NCBI GenBank assembly: GCA_050180895.1
Contig: JBFXDS010000001.1
Location: 806,001-870,000, forward strand
Reading direction: 5' to 3'
Source: JBGPEQ01 sp050180895
Lineage (GTDB): Bacteria > Pseudomonadota > Alphaproteobacteria > Dongiales > Dongiaceae
Length of the DNA stretch: 64,000 bases
The translations under genes and the position numbers were made by a program. The notes under the pieces were generated by a model that saw nothing but the letters and a program-made list of their open reading frames with translations, did not search any database and was not told where the DNA came from. This document shows, one piece after another, positions 16,165 through 24,509 of this stretch. Each line of letters begins with the position of its first letter. Position 1 is the stretch's first letter.

Positions 16165-16282
16165 GGCGCGCGCCTATAGCATGCCGCCGCCGGCTGCGAA
16201 AAGGCGGCGACGCGGTGCGGTTGCCGGCCCTGGCCGATGCCGCTATAAGGCCGCGTCTTCAGGCAAGGGAGAGATGCGGGCC

Positions 16283-16705
16283 ATGGCCATCGAGCGGACG
16301 CTGTCGATCATCAAGCCGGACGCCACCCGGCGCAATCTCACGGGCAAGGTCAACGCCCGGCTGGAGGAGGCGGGCCTGCGCATCATCGCGCAGAAGCGCC
16401 TGCGGCTCACGCGCGGCCAGGCCGAAGGGTTCTACGCCGTGCATCGCGAGCGGCCGTTCTTCAAGACGCTGTGCGACTTCATGACCAGCGGGCCGGTGGT
16501 CGTGCAGGTGCTGGAAGGCGAGAACGCGGTGGCCAAGAACCGCGAGGTGATGGGCGCGACGAACCCCGCCAACGCCGCGCCGGGAACGATCCGCAAGGAC
16601 TTCGCCGAGTCGATCGAGGCCAATTCGGTCCACGGCTCGGACTCGCCGGAGAACGCGAAGATCGAGATCGGCTACTTCTTCTCGGAAGTGGAGATCGTGG
16701 GATAG
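16283..16705 (+). CDS. ndk: Nucleoside diphosphate kinase
   Basis: A 140-residue enzyme transferring gamma-phosphate between nucleoside triphosphates and diphosphates through a phospho-histidine. It shows MAIERTLSIIKPDATRRN at the N-terminus and NSVHGSDSPENAKIEI with catalytic His117. The length is exactly typical. The start at 16283 follows GGGAGAGATGCGGGCC; the open frame extends upstream, but the conserved protein starts here. It is divergent from the ABC-F gene (118 bases between) and followed by repeat copy C. Confidence 0.97.
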   Translation: MAIERTLSIIKPDATRRNLTGKVNARLEEAGLRIIAQKRLRLTRGQAEGFYAVHRERPFFKTLCDFMTSGPVVVQVLEGENAVAKNREVMGATNPANAAPGTIRKDFAESIEANSVHGSDSPENAKIEIGYFFSEVEIVG

Positions 16706-16758
16706 GAGCCAGCGCGGACTCCGCTGCTATATGTTTGCGGGAGACCGGATAGGCGGCG

Positions 16759-16840
16759 TGCGTCCTGCGACAAGCTCAGGATGAGGGCGTTCTTTGTGCC
16801 ACGCAAATTCGTCCTCATCCTGAGCTTGTCGAAGGACGCA
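16759..16840. repeat. Palindromic intergenic repeat, copy C
   Basis: Arms at 16759-16785 and 16813-16840, of the AAGCTCAGG variant. The left arm has one mismatch to the right arm (GTCCTGCGAC against the inverse of GTCGAAGGAC), so this copy has begun to decay. The loop contains TTTGTGCCACG. It lies between convergent ndk and the small cytochrome oxidase subunit IV-like gene. Confidence 0.88.
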
Positions 16841-16865
16841 GGATGGGCATGCAACGATCTTCTGT

Positions 16866-16991
16866 TCAGGTCAGAAAAAGCAGCATCAGCAGCAGGATCA
16901 CCGCGATCCCTACGATTGCGACGGTGGCAAAGCGCGTGACGTTGTGCCACATCTCCCGCCGTTCCTGAAGGAGGTCGTCATTCGTGGCCAT
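16866..16991 (-). CDS. aa3-type cytochrome c oxidase subunit IV-like small protein
   Basis: A 41-residue membrane protein: a charged N-terminus MATNDDLLQERREMWHNVTRF followed by one transmembrane helix ATVAIVGIAVILLLMLLFL. This pattern (acidic/basic start, Trp-His before a short aromatic stretch, single helix at the very end) is that of the small bacterial aa3 oxidase subunit IV family (COX4_pro_2). Such genes are often far from the main cox operon. No oxidase gene is visible nearby. The ATG at 16991 is followed by a continuous frame to TGA at 16866. The assignment rests on pattern only. Confidence 0.6.
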   Translation of the reverse strand: MATNDDLLQERREMWHNVTRFATVAIVGIAVILLLMLLFLT

Positions 16992-17062
16992 GCGTCGGTC
17001 TCCCTGTCGTCGTCAGATCCGCGCCTCTTGATAACGCAGCCTGGCCGATCGGGCAACGGCCG

Positions 17063-17716
17063 TCAGCCGATCACGGGGCTGACCAGCCCGGCCGGGGGCG
17101 CGGCCGTGTGCGTGACGATGACGCGCTCGTTCTCGATGCGCACGCGGCCCTCGGCAATCCAGGCGAGCGCCTGCGGATAGATGCGATGCTCCTGGGCGAG
17201 CACGCGCGCGGCGAGGCTGTCCGGCGTGTCGTCGGCGCGCACGGGCACCGCCGCCTGGACGATGATCGGGCCGGTATCGGTTTCGTGCCGCACGAAATGC
17301 ACGGTGCAGCCGTGGAAACGCACGCCGGCGGCGAGGGCGCGCGCGTGCGTGTCGAGGCCCGGAAAGGCCGGCAGCAGCGACGGATGGATGTTGATCATGC
17401 GGTCGCGCCAACCTTCGACGAATGCCGGCGTCAGCAGGCGCATGAAGCCGGCCAGGCAGACGAGGCCGATGTCGGCGGCGCGCAGCCGGCGATCGATCTC
17501 GGCGTCGAAGGCGGCGCGCTCCCGGTAGGGGCGATGATCGACCGCGGCGGTCGGGATGCCGGCCGTGGCTGCAAGCGCCAACCCGCCGGCCGCCGGGTTG
17601 TTGGAGAGCACCAGCGCGATATCGGCCGGCGCCGCGGCCGGCCGGCAGGACTCGATCAGCGCCTGCATGTTGCTGCCGCGCCCGGAGATGAGGATCGCCG
17701 TCCTCAGGCGCGCCAC
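17063..17716 (-). CDS. purN: Phosphoribosylglycinamide formyltransferase PurN
   Basis: A 217-residue enzyme transferring a formyl group from 10-formyl-THF to GAR in purine synthesis. Motifs: ILISGRGSNMQALI at the N-terminus, LAGFMRLLTPAFVEGWRDRMINIHPSLLPAFPG with the catalytic Asn and His, and HFVRHETDTGPIIVQAAVPV with the catalytic Asp. The GTG at 17716 is the best start; it lies inside the last codons of purM (13-base overlap), so translation is coupled. The frame is open further upstream through purM without family similarity. Confidence 0.95.
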   Translation of the reverse strand: MARLRTAILISGRGSNMQALIESCRPAAAPADIALVLSNNPAAGGLALAATAGIPTAAVDHRPYRERAAFDAEIDRRLRAADIGLVCLAGFMRLLTPAFVEGWRDRMINIHPSLLPAFPGLDTHARALAAGVRFHGCTVHFVRHETDTGPIIVQAAVPVRADDTPDSLAARVLAQEHRIYPQALAWIAEGRVRIENERVIVTHTAAPPAGLVSPVIG

Positions 17717-18786
17717 GCGCGCTCCATGCCGTCGACGACGCAGCCGGCCATGCCATCCTCGCGGGGAACGACGCGGCCGACGCGGTAAACCTGCTCGCCC
17801 GCGGCCGCCAGCAGGGCTTCGACCGCGGCGGCGTCCTCGGCCGCGGTCACCAGGATCATGCCGAGCCCGCAGTTGAACACCCGCGCCATCTCGGCGTCGG
17901 CGACGCCGCCGGTCGTCATCAGCCAGCGAAAGACGGGCGGCAGGGACCAGCTCCCGGCGTCCAAGCGGGCGGTCACGCCGGGGGGCAGCACGCGCGGCAC
18001 GTTTTCCACGAGACCGCCGCCGGTGATGTGGGCGAGCGCCTTGACCTTGCCGGTGCGCGCGGCGGCGAGACAGCTTTTGACGTAGATGCGCGTCGGCATC
18101 AGCAGCGCGTCCGCCAGCGTGCGGTCGCGCGCGAACGGCGCCGGGGCGTGGAGCGCCGATCCGCCGACCTCGAGGATGCGGCGGATCAGGGAATAGCCGT
18201 TGGAATGCGGGCCCGACGCGCCGAGGCCGAGAATCGCATCGCCCGCGGCCACGCCGGCGCCGGTGATGGCGGCGTCGCGCTCCACCGCGCCGACGGCAAA
18301 GCCGGCGAGGTCGTAGTCGCCGTCGGCGTAGAGGCCCGGCATCTCCGCCGTCTCGCCGCCGATGAGGGCGCAGCCGGCGATGCGGCAACCCTCGGCGATG
18401 CCGGCGACGACCGCGGTGGCGGTCGCCACATCGAGCCGGCCGCTGGCGAAGTAGTCGAGGAAGAACAGCGGCTCGGCGCCCTGCACCACGAGGTCGTTGA
18501 CGCACATGGCGACGAGGTCGATGCCGATGGTGTCGTGCCGGCCGGCGGCGATGGCCAGCTTGAGCTTGGTGCCCACGCCGTCGGTCGTCGCCACCAGGAT
18601 CGGGTCGCGATAGCCGGCGGCTTTCGGGTCGAAGAAGGCGCCGAAGCCGCCCAGCGCGGCCGTCGTGCCGCTGCGCGCCGTGGCCCGCGCCAGCGGCTTG
18701 ATCGCCTCGACCAGCGCGTTGCCGGCGTCGATGTCGACCCCGGCGGATTTGTAGGTGAGGCTGTTTATGGCGTCCTTGCCGGTCAT
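17704..18786 (-). CDS. purM: Phosphoribosylformylglycinamidine cyclo-ligase PurM
   Basis: A 360-residue AIR synthetase converting FGAM to AIR with ATP. It shows YKSAGVDIDAGN near the N-terminus, LGGFGAFFDP, LVATTDGVGTKLKLA, DLVAMCVNDLVVQGAEPLFFLDY and GGETAEMPG, all PurM hallmarks. The purM-purN overlap is the common arrangement in proteobacteria. The start is the ATG at 18786, followed on the other strand by the divergent DUF2066 gene 74 bases away. Confidence 0.97.
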   Translation of the reverse strand: MTGKDAINSLTYKSAGVDIDAGNALVEAIKPLARATARSGTTAALGGFGAFFDPKAAGYRDPILVATTDGVGTKLKLAIAAGRHDTIGIDLVAMCVNDLVVQGAEPLFFLDYFASGRLDVATATAVVAGIAEGCRIAGCALIGGETAEMPGLYADGDYDLAGFAVGAVERDAAITGAGVAAGDAILGLGASGPHSNGYSLIRRILEVGGSALHAPAPFARDRTLADALLMPTRIYVKSCLAAARTGKVKALAHITGGGLVENVPRVLPPGVTARLDAGSWSLPPVFRWLMTTGGVADAEMARVFNCGLGMILVTAAEDAAAVEALLAAAGEQVYRVGRVVPREDGMAGCVVDGMERAWRA

Positions 18787-18860
18787 GCGCTATAAGTCGG
18801 GCCGGTGACCGCCCGGGCGTTCGGCCGGGCGGCAAGATACTCGATCCCGATGGGTTTGCA

Positions 18861-19562
18861 ATGCCGGCACGCCGCACCCCCGCCCCCGCCAGATCCTGGC
18901 CCATCACCCTTGCGATAGTGGTGCTGTTGGCGCTGTACGCGGCGCCGGCGCGGGCAGCGGCGCCCTACGTGGTGACGGGCGTGCCGGTCGACGTGACGGC
19001 GGCCGACGCGGCCACGGCGCGCGACCAGGCCATCGTGGAGGGCCAGCGCACGGCCTTCACGATGCTGATGGAACAGCTGCTCGGGGCCGAGCAGGCGGCG
19101 ACGATTCCGACGCCCGGCGATGCCCAGCTCTCCGGCATGGTGCAGGATTTCGAGGTCGAGTCGGAGCGCCTGTCGACGGTCCGCTACATCGGCACCATGA
19201 CCTACCGCTTCGATGCGGCGTCCATCGACGCCGTCATCGGCAAGCCGTCCGATGCGGGCATCGGCGTCGTCACGGACGCCGTGCCGTCGGGTCCGGTGCG
19301 CACGCTCAACGTCAGCGTGCCCATCGCGAGCCTGCGCGATTGGAACGAGATCCGGCGTCGGCTGTCCGGCATTCCCCTGGTGCAGCGGGCAGACGTGCGG
19401 GCGCTCGCCCGCAGCCAGGGGGAGCTCGGCCTCGTCTATTTCGGCGACGAACCCCAGCTGCAGCAGGCGTTGGCGCAACGCCAACTGTCGCTGCTGCAGG
19501 ACGCGCAGCAATGGGTGCTAATGCTGCGCGAATACGGCGGCACGGCGACCGGCGCTCCTTGA
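18861..19562 (+). CDS. DUF2066 domain-containing secreted protein
   Basis: A 233-residue protein with an N-terminal signal/anchor (RSWPITLAIVVLLALYAAPARA, cleavage near residue 33) followed by a DUF2066 domain: VPVDVTAADAATARDQAIVEGQRTAFTMLMEQLL and MTYRFDAASIDAVI. The family is periplasmic and of unknown function; in alphaproteobacteria it is commonly found beside purM, as here. It is the first gene of a tight operon: its stop overlaps the next start by four bases. Confidence 0.85.
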   Translation: MPARRTPAPARSWPITLAIVVLLALYAAPARAAAPYVVTGVPVDVTAADAATARDQAIVEGQRTAFTMLMEQLLGAEQAATIPTPGDAQLSGMVQDFEVESERLSTVRYIGTMTYRFDAASIDAVIGKPSDAGIGVVTDAVPSGPVRTLNVSVPIASLRDWNEIRRRLSGIPLVQRADVRALARSQGELGLVYFGDEPQLQQALAQRQLSLLQDAQQWVLMLREYGGTATGAP

Positions 19563-20134
19563 CACCGCCGCGCAGCCTGCTCTTCACCGCACTGCCAAAC
19601 CTGATCAGCTTGGCGCGGCTGCTGGCCGTGCCGCTGGCCGTCTGGCTGATCATCCAGGACCGCTACGGGCTGGCCTTCTGGGTGTTCGCCGCCGCCGGCG
19701 TGTCGGACGCGCTCGACGGCTTCATCGCCAAGCAGTTCGGCCTGCGCACCGTGCTCGGGGGCTTCCTCGATCCGCTGGCCGACAAGGCGCTGCTGATGAG
19801 CGTCTATGTCGCGCTCGGCTATCGCGACCAGGTGGAGACCTGGCTGGTGATCATCATCGTCTCGCGCGACATCCTGATCATCGGCGGCGCCATCCTCTAC
19901 CAGACCCTCACCCAATCCCTGACCATGCAGCCGCTGTTCATCAGCAAGATCAACACCGGCGCGCAGATCGCCCTCGCCGCCCTCCTGCTCGCCAAGCTGG
20001 GGCTGGACGTGAGCACCGACTACGGCGTCGTCGCCGCGGCGAGCCTCTTCGTCGCGGCCACGACGATATTGTCGGGCACCGCGTACATCGCGATCTGGGG
20101 CTGGCGCATCTTCCGCATCGAGGACACGAAATGA
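19559..20134 (+). CDS. CDP-alcohol phosphatidyltransferase family protein
   Basis: A 191-residue integral membrane enzyme with five to six hydrophobic helices. The CDP-alcohol phosphatidyltransferase motif DG-x2-A-x9-G-x3-D-x3-D is present at DGFIAKQFGLRTVLGGFLDPLADK; the usual Arg after Ala is Lys here. Such enzymes make phosphatidylglycerophosphate or cardiolipin-type lipids from CDP-diacylglycerol. The start is TTG at 19559, overlapping the DUF2066 stop (TTGA), and its own stop overlaps the next gene (ATGA). Which lipid is made cannot be read from the sequence. Confidence 0.9.
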   Translation: MTPPRSLLFTALPNLISLARLLAVPLAVWLIIQDRYGLAFWVFAAAGVSDALDGFIAKQFGLRTVLGGFLDPLADKALLMSVYVALGYRDQVETWLVIIIVSRDILIIGGAILYQTLTQSLTMQPLFISKINTGAQIALAALLLAKLGLDVSTDYGVVAAASLFVAATTILSGTAYIAIWGWRIFRIEDTK

Positions 20135-21240
20135 CCGAGGTGCGGCAATACCGATTCTGGCTCATCGGGCTCGCGGTCGCGCTCGTCGCGCTCTATCTCC
20201 TGCGCGGCGTCCTGCTGCCGTTCGTCGCCGGGCTGGGGATCGCCTACTTCCTCGACCCGCTGTGCGACCGGCTGGAGCGCTGGCGTCTCGGCCGCACGCT
20301 GGCCACCACCATCGTCATGATCGGGTTCGGCATCGTCGTGATCGCGGTCGTGCTGCTGCTGGTGCCGCTGATCCAGGTGCAGATCAGCCGCCTGCTCGCG
20401 AGCCTGCCCGATCTTGTCGCCGGACTGCAGGCCCGGTTCGAGCCGCTGCTGGCGCGCGCCGGCGGATACCTGTCGCCCGAGCAGATCGCCGATCTGAAGT
20501 CCTCCCTCGCCGGGCGCGCCGGCGACGCGATCAGCTGGATCGGCACCGCCCTCGCCACCCTGCTCACCAGCGGGCTGGCGCTGGTCAACATCCTCTCGCT
20601 GATCTTCATCACGCCGGTGGTGGCCTTCTACATGCTGCGCGATTGGGATCGCCTGGTGGCGCATGTCGACGGCTGGCTGCCGCGCCAGCATGCGGCGGTG
20701 ATCCGCGAGCAGGCACGGCTGATCGACCGGACGCTGGCCGGATACGCCCGCGGCCAGGCGACCGTCTGCCTGCTGCTGGGCACCTTCTATGCGGTCGGCC
20801 TGTCGCTGGTCGGCCTCGAGTTCGGCCTGGTCGTCGGGCTGCTCGCGGGCATCCTGTCCTTCATTCCGTATGTCGGGACGATCGTCGGCTTCGTGACCAG
20901 CATGGGGCTGGCGCTGCTGCAGTTCTCGGACCCGCTGTGGATCGGGCTGGTGTTCGCCATCTTCGTGATCGGCCAGGCGATCGAGGGCAACGTGCTGACC
21001 CCCCTGCTGGTCGGCGACCGCATCGGGCTGCACCCGGTCTGGGTGATCTTCGCGCTGCTCGCCGGCGGCGCGCTGTTCGGCTTCGTCGGCGTCCTCCTCG
21101 GGCTGCCGGTCGCCGCCGCGGTCGGGGTGCTTGCGCGCTTCGGCGTCGCCCGCTACCTGCAGAGCGCCTACTACCAGGGGCAGGCGCGGCCGACGATCGT
21201 CCTGCCGGGCGAGCCGCCGGAGCGGCCGCCGCTCGATTGA
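20131..21240 (+). CDS. AI-2E family transporter (PerM/YdiK-like permease)
   Basis: A 369-residue membrane protein with about eight hydrophobic segments: two at the N-terminus (FWLIGLAVALVALYLLRGVLLPFVAGLGIAYFLDPL), a long amphipathic domain (~residues 75-150), then the C-terminal bundle with GTFYAVGLSLVGLEFGLVVGLLAGILSFIPYVG and the family signature PYVGTIVGF. Despite the name, most members are uncharacterised; some export small molecules or act as Na+/H+ antiporters. In alphaproteobacteria it usually precedes hdaA, as here. The ATG overlaps the previous stop. Confidence 0.92.
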   Translation: MTEVRQYRFWLIGLAVALVALYLLRGVLLPFVAGLGIAYFLDPLCDRLERWRLGRTLATTIVMIGFGIVVIAVVLLLVPLIQVQISRLLASLPDLVAGLQARFEPLLARAGGYLSPEQIADLKSSLAGRAGDAISWIGTALATLLTSGLALVNILSLIFITPVVAFYMLRDWDRLVAHVDGWLPRQHAAVIREQARLIDRTLAGYARGQATVCLLLGTFYAVGLSLVGLEFGLVVGLLAGILSFIPYVGTIVGFVTSMGLALLQFSDPLWIGLVFAIFVIGQAIEGNVLTPLLVGDRIGLHPVWVIFALLAGGALFGFVGVLLGLPVAAAVGVLARFGVARYLQSAYYQGQARPTIVLPGEPPERPPLD

Positions 21241-21259
21241 CGCCAAGGGAACGCTGCTC

Positions 21260-21949
21260 GTGACCCGGCAGTTGCCGCTCGAGCTCGGCTTCACGCCGTC
21301 CTATTCGGCGGCCGACTATCTCGTCTCCGCCAGCAATGCGGCAGCGTGGGGGTGGGTCGAGCGGTGGCCGGACTGGCCGGCGGCGGGCCTCACCTTGTAC
21401 GGGCCGCCGGGAAGCGGCAAGACGCATCTCGCGCATATCTGGCGGGCGAGATCGGCGGCGGTGCCGATCGAGGCGCCGCAGCTGGCCGGCACGGATCCGA
21501 TGCAGGCGCTGGGCACGGCGACCGCCTGCGTCGTCGACGGAGTCGCCGCCGGCGCGCTGACGGCGGCGGCGGAGCGGGCGCTGCTGCATCTCTACAACGT
21601 GACGTCCGAACGGCGCGGGCACATGCTGATCTGCGGCGAGGCGCCGCCGGCGCGCTGGCCGGTCGCCCTGCCGGACCTGCGGTCGCGGCTCGCGGCACTG
21701 CCCGCCGTCGCGGTCGAGCCGCCGGACGACGGCCTGCTCGAGGCCCTGCTGGCGAAGCTGTTCGCCGACCGTCAGCTCGCCGTCGATCGCGGCACGGTCA
21801 TCTTCATCGTCGCGCGGATGGAGCGGTCGTTCGATGCGGCCCGGCGTCTGGTCGCGGCCATCGACCGCGCGGCACTGGCCACCCATCGGCGGCCGAGCCT
21901 GGGCCTCGTGCGCGAAGTCATGGAACGTTTCGAGGGCAGCGCGCCTTAG
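21260..21949 (+). CDS. hdaA: DnaA regulatory inactivator HdaA
   Basis: A 229-residue DnaA-like AAA+ protein without the DnaA C-terminal DNA-binding domain. The N-terminal RQLPLELGF contains a clamp-binding-type QLPLEL motif (residues 4-9), as in Hda proteins that bind the sliding clamp and trigger DnaA-ATP hydrolysis. Walker A is GPPGSGKT at 48-55; the C-terminal part contains the sensor region ARMERSFDAARRLVAAIDRAAL. The GTG at 21260 is the start: it gives the clamp motif at the very N-terminus. Typical alphaproteobacterial order AI-2E permease-hdaA-ppk is kept except for inserted genes before ppk1. Confidence 0.9.
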   Translation: MTRQLPLELGFTPSYSAADYLVSASNAAAWGWVERWPDWPAAGLTLYGPPGSGKTHLAHIWRARSAAVPIEAPQLAGTDPMQALGTATACVVDGVAAGALTAAAERALLHLYNVTSERRGHMLICGEAPPARWPVALPDLRSRLAALPAVAVEPPDDGLLEALLAKLFADRQLAVDRGTVIFIVARMERSFDAARRLVAAIDRAALATHRRPSLGLVREVMERFEGSAP

Positions 21950-21980
21950 CCTGTCCGGCGGCTCCTCCGCCGGCCTGGCG

Positions 21981-22532
21981 TCACCAGCTTCTGACCGGCC
22001 CGACGTCGAGGTGGATGAAATTCTGCCTCGGATAGTAGCCGACGCCGCCGGCCTTCATGGCGAGGGCGAGCCGATGCGCCTCCGCCACGTCCAATCCGTA
22101 GAAGCGGACATCGACGGCCTGTCCGACGATGTGACGGCTGTCCTTTGCCACCCGCCGGCTTTTCTTGCGCAGCATGCGGTTGGTCGCGGCCGAGCGGTAG
22201 CCGCACACGACCTCGAACGAGGCGCGGTATCCGCTGCACTGCTTGAAGCTGTGGAGAAGGTTGAGGAGCCGCACGTCGATACGAGCGACCTCGTTGTTGT
22301 GGCGGTCGCGGAACAGATGGTCGATCTCGGACAGGGCATCCGGCAGATAGGTGCCGCGCTCGAAGAACGGGCCGATGAAGTTCTCGCTGCTCCAGCGCGA
22401 ATGCAGGGCGAGAATACGCGTCGCCGACTCGGCCGCGGACGACGTGTCCGGTCGCACCACGAGCGTTGTCCCCGCCGCGGCGGCAAAAAACAGGAAGCTT
22501 CGCCTACAATACGGCACCGATACCCGCGTCAT
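21981..22532 (-). CDS. DUF882 (YcbK-like, M15 fold) secreted protein
   Basis: A 183-residue exported protein. MTRVSVPYCRRSFLFFAAAAGTTLVV is a Tat-like signal (an RRSF core before a hydrophobic stretch). The DUF882 domain follows: CGYRSAATNRMLRKKSRRVAKDSRHIVGQAVDVRFYGLD contains the zinc ligands His and Asp in the SxHxxGxAxD pattern, and NFIHLDVGPVR gives the final His. The fold is that of D-Ala-D-Ala carboxypeptidases of family M15, and murein hydrolysis is likely. It converges on hdaA and is separated from the CYTH-CHAD gene by an AT-rich gap. Confidence 0.88.
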   Translation of the reverse strand: MTRVSVPYCRRSFLFFAAAAGTTLVVRPDTSSAAESATRILALHSRWSSENFIGPFFERGTYLPDALSEIDHLFRDRHNNEVARIDVRLLNLLHSFKQCSGYRASFEVVCGYRSAATNRMLRKKSRRVAKDSRHIVGQAVDVRFYGLDVAEAHRLALAMKAGGVGYYPRQNFIHLDVGPVRSW

Positions 22533-22834
22533 CCGCCCCTCCCCCAGAGCGAGACCGAAGGCCTCTTATTGATCGGACACCAACCGTGCGTCGGCTCGAT
22601 GTCCTCCCGACTAGACGATCCCGCGCGAGCGGTCAACCCCGTCGGCAGAGTCCGGCGGACCTAGCGGCGGACGGGCTCGACCTCACGTGAATGAAACACA
22701 TTGCTGCAACGCGTTATCGATAGTGTCTAAACTGAGTGCAAATGATTGACGAGCCGTTAAATCCGGCATTCGTAACAATCCATTAATATTATTGTCGCAT
22801 GCGCGACATGTGCGCTGGGCGCTATAAGCCGGCC
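22533..22834. other. Divergent intergenic region, AT-rich on the right
   Basis: A 302-base gap between the divergent DUF882 and CYTH-CHAD genes. The part 22690-22800 is markedly AT-richer than the surroundings (for example CATTAATATTATTG) and must hold the promoter of the CYTH-CHAD gene. TTGACG at 22746-22751 is a possible -35, but no matching -10 at normal spacing is seen. No coding potential. Confidence 0.45.
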
Positions 22835-24391
22835 ATGGCCGAGGAGATCGAACTCAAGCTCCGACTCGCTCCGGATCGCGTCGCTTCGCTGAAGCGCGCG
22901 GTGCGGTCGCGCGCTGTCGAGCAGGCGCGGGGACGCGCGCGCCGCCTGGTCAGCGTCTATTTCGATACACCACGGCTCGATCTGCAGTCGTTCGGCGCGG
23001 CGTTGCGCATCCGGCAGCAGGGGCAGCGGCGCCTGCAGACCCTCAAACTGCCGACGGAGGACGCCAGCGGCCTGCAGGTCTTCCAGGAGATCGAGCGGCC
23101 GGTGGCGGCCGACCTGCCGGACCTCGCGGGCGTCGGCGACGAATCCTTCGCCACCTATCTGGGCGACCGCAACATCATCCCGAATCTGACGGCGCTGTTC
23201 GCCACCGATTTTCGCCGCACGATCTGGCCGGTGCAGGTCAGCGACGGCAGCATCGAAGCGGCGCTCGACGTCGGCGAGATCAGAGCCGGCGAGCGCCGGC
23301 TGCCGATCTGCGAAGTCGAGCTGGAGCTGAAGTCCGGCACGCCCGAGCGGCTGCTCGAGCTGGCGCTTGCGCTCCACCGCGAGGTGCCGCTGGCCTGGGA
23401 GTACGAGACGAAGGCGGCGCGCGGCTATCGCCTGGCGGCCAACGAAGCGCTGCCGCCCCGGCGCGCGCGGCCGGTCCAGCTCAGTCACGAGGCGACGGCG
23501 CGGGCCGCCTTCGCGGCCATCGCCGGCGCCTGCCTCGAGCAGATCAGGGCCAACGAGGCCTGCGCCCGGCTCGGCGAGGACGCGGAGGGGGTGCATCAGT
23601 TCCGCGTCGGCCTGCGGCGTCTCAGGGCGCTGGTGGGCGCCTATCGCAGGGCGATGGCGGCCGATTTCTCTGTCTATCTGGCCAAGGAGCTCGACTGGCT
23701 ACAGACCCAGTTCGGCGCCGCCCGCGATTGGGACGTCTTCATCGCGGAGTCGCTGCAGCGCCTGCAGATGCGCCTGCCGGCCGATCCGGCGGTGTCGGCG
23801 ATGCTGCGCGCGGCGGCGTCTCTGCGCGAGGAGGGCTACCGCACCATGCGCGCCGCGCTCGACGACCCGCGCTACACCGAGCTGCTGCTTCAGCTCCAGG
23901 CGGCGCTGATGGGCGGCAGCTGGGGGGCGCCGGCCGAGGTCGGCGGCGATCTGCTCGATCGCCCCGTCGTCGAGTTCGCGCGCATGATTCTCGACAAGCG
24001 CTACAGGCGGTTCCGCAAGATCGGCGGCAAGCGCGCCGATCTGCCGGAGGAGGACCTGCACCGCCTGCGCATCGCCGGCAAGAAGCTGCGCTATGTCGCC
24101 GATTTTTTTCGCAGCCTCTACCCGAAGAAGCCGGCGTCCAAGTTCATCGCCGCGCTGGCCGAGGTCCAGGATCAATTGGGCTCGCTCAACGACGCGGTCG
24201 TCAGCCGGCAGCTGCTGCTGGCGCTCGAAGGCCGCATCGCCAACGCCAACGACATCGAGGCGGCCCGGCATGCCAGCGGCCTTGTGCTCGGCTGGCAGGC
24301 CGCGCGCATCGATCGCGACCTCGCCGGTTTCCAGACGACATGGCGCAAGCTGCGCCAGCGCCCGCCGTTCTGGAGCGACGATGTCCGCTAG
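22835..24391 (+). CDS. CYTH and CHAD domain-containing protein
   Basis: A 518-residue fusion. The CYTH domain (residues 1-~205) has the ExExK motif EIELK at 4-8 and further basic/acidic tunnel residues (FDTPRLDL, RIRQQGQRRLQTLKLP, EIERPV, ICEVELELKSG), so a triphosphate tunnel metalloenzyme probably cleaving inorganic triphosphate. The CHAD domain (~215-505) carries the conserved VHQFRVGLRRLRALV (His254) and LHRLRIAGKKLRYVADFF helices; CHAD domains bind polyphosphate. It fits the neighbouring ppk1-ppx pair. The ATG at 22835 (MAEEIELKL) is chosen. The stop codon is the TAG inside the CTAG end of the cloverleaf repeat. Confidence 0.92.
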   Translation: MAEEIELKLRLAPDRVASLKRAVRSRAVEQARGRARRLVSVYFDTPRLDLQSFGAALRIRQQGQRRLQTLKLPTEDASGLQVFQEIERPVAADLPDLAGVGDESFATYLGDRNIIPNLTALFATDFRRTIWPVQVSDGSIEAALDVGEIRAGERRLPICEVELELKSGTPERLLELALALHREVPLAWEYETKAARGYRLAANEALPPRRARPVQLSHEATARAAFAAIAGACLEQIRANEACARLGEDAEGVHQFRVGLRRLRALVGAYRRAMAADFSVYLAKELDWLQTQFGAARDWDVFIAESLQRLQMRLPADPAVSAMLRAAASLREEGYRTMRAALDDPRYTELLLQLQAALMGGSWGAPAEVGGDLLDRPVVEFARMILDKRYRRFRKIGGKRADLPEEDLHRLRIAGKKLRYVADFFRSLYPKKPASKFIAALAEVQDQLGSLNDAVVSRQLLLALEGRIANANDIEAARHASGLVLGWQAARIDRDLAGFQTTWRKLRQRPPFWSDDVR

Positions 24392-24509
24392 TGGTTCGAT
24401 CGCAGCGGATGGTTCCCATCCGTTGCGTGAATCGGAACCACCAGCACATTGATCGGGTGGACTGATTCACCTGACGCTTGGGAACCAAGCGTCAGGATCG
24501 GACCACTAG
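24388..24509. repeat. Cloverleaf intergenic repeat, copy 1
   Basis: A 122-base element bounded by CTAG. Outer stem: CTAGTGGTTCGATC (24388-24401) with GATCGGACCACTAG (24496-24509), 13 of 14 paired. Arm 1: GCAGCGGAT/ATCCGTTGC (24402-24426). Arm 2: GTGAATC/GATTCAC (24427-24470) with an inner CCACC/GGTGG stem. Arm 3: CTGACGCTTGG/CCAAGCGTCAG (24471-24495), a perfect 11-base stem with GAA loop. The four stems are contiguous, with no unpaired junction base. The CTAG ends form the stop codons of both flanking convergent genes. A second copy is at 32269-32389. Confidence 0.85.

Noticed and set aside
24388..24509. The GGTTCGATC segment and cloverleaf shape as a tRNA gene
   Set aside because: The T-arm-like segment is in the outer stem, not in an arm; there is no 7-base acceptor stem, anticodon loop or CCA, and the arm lengths (25, 44, 25) do not fit a tRNA.
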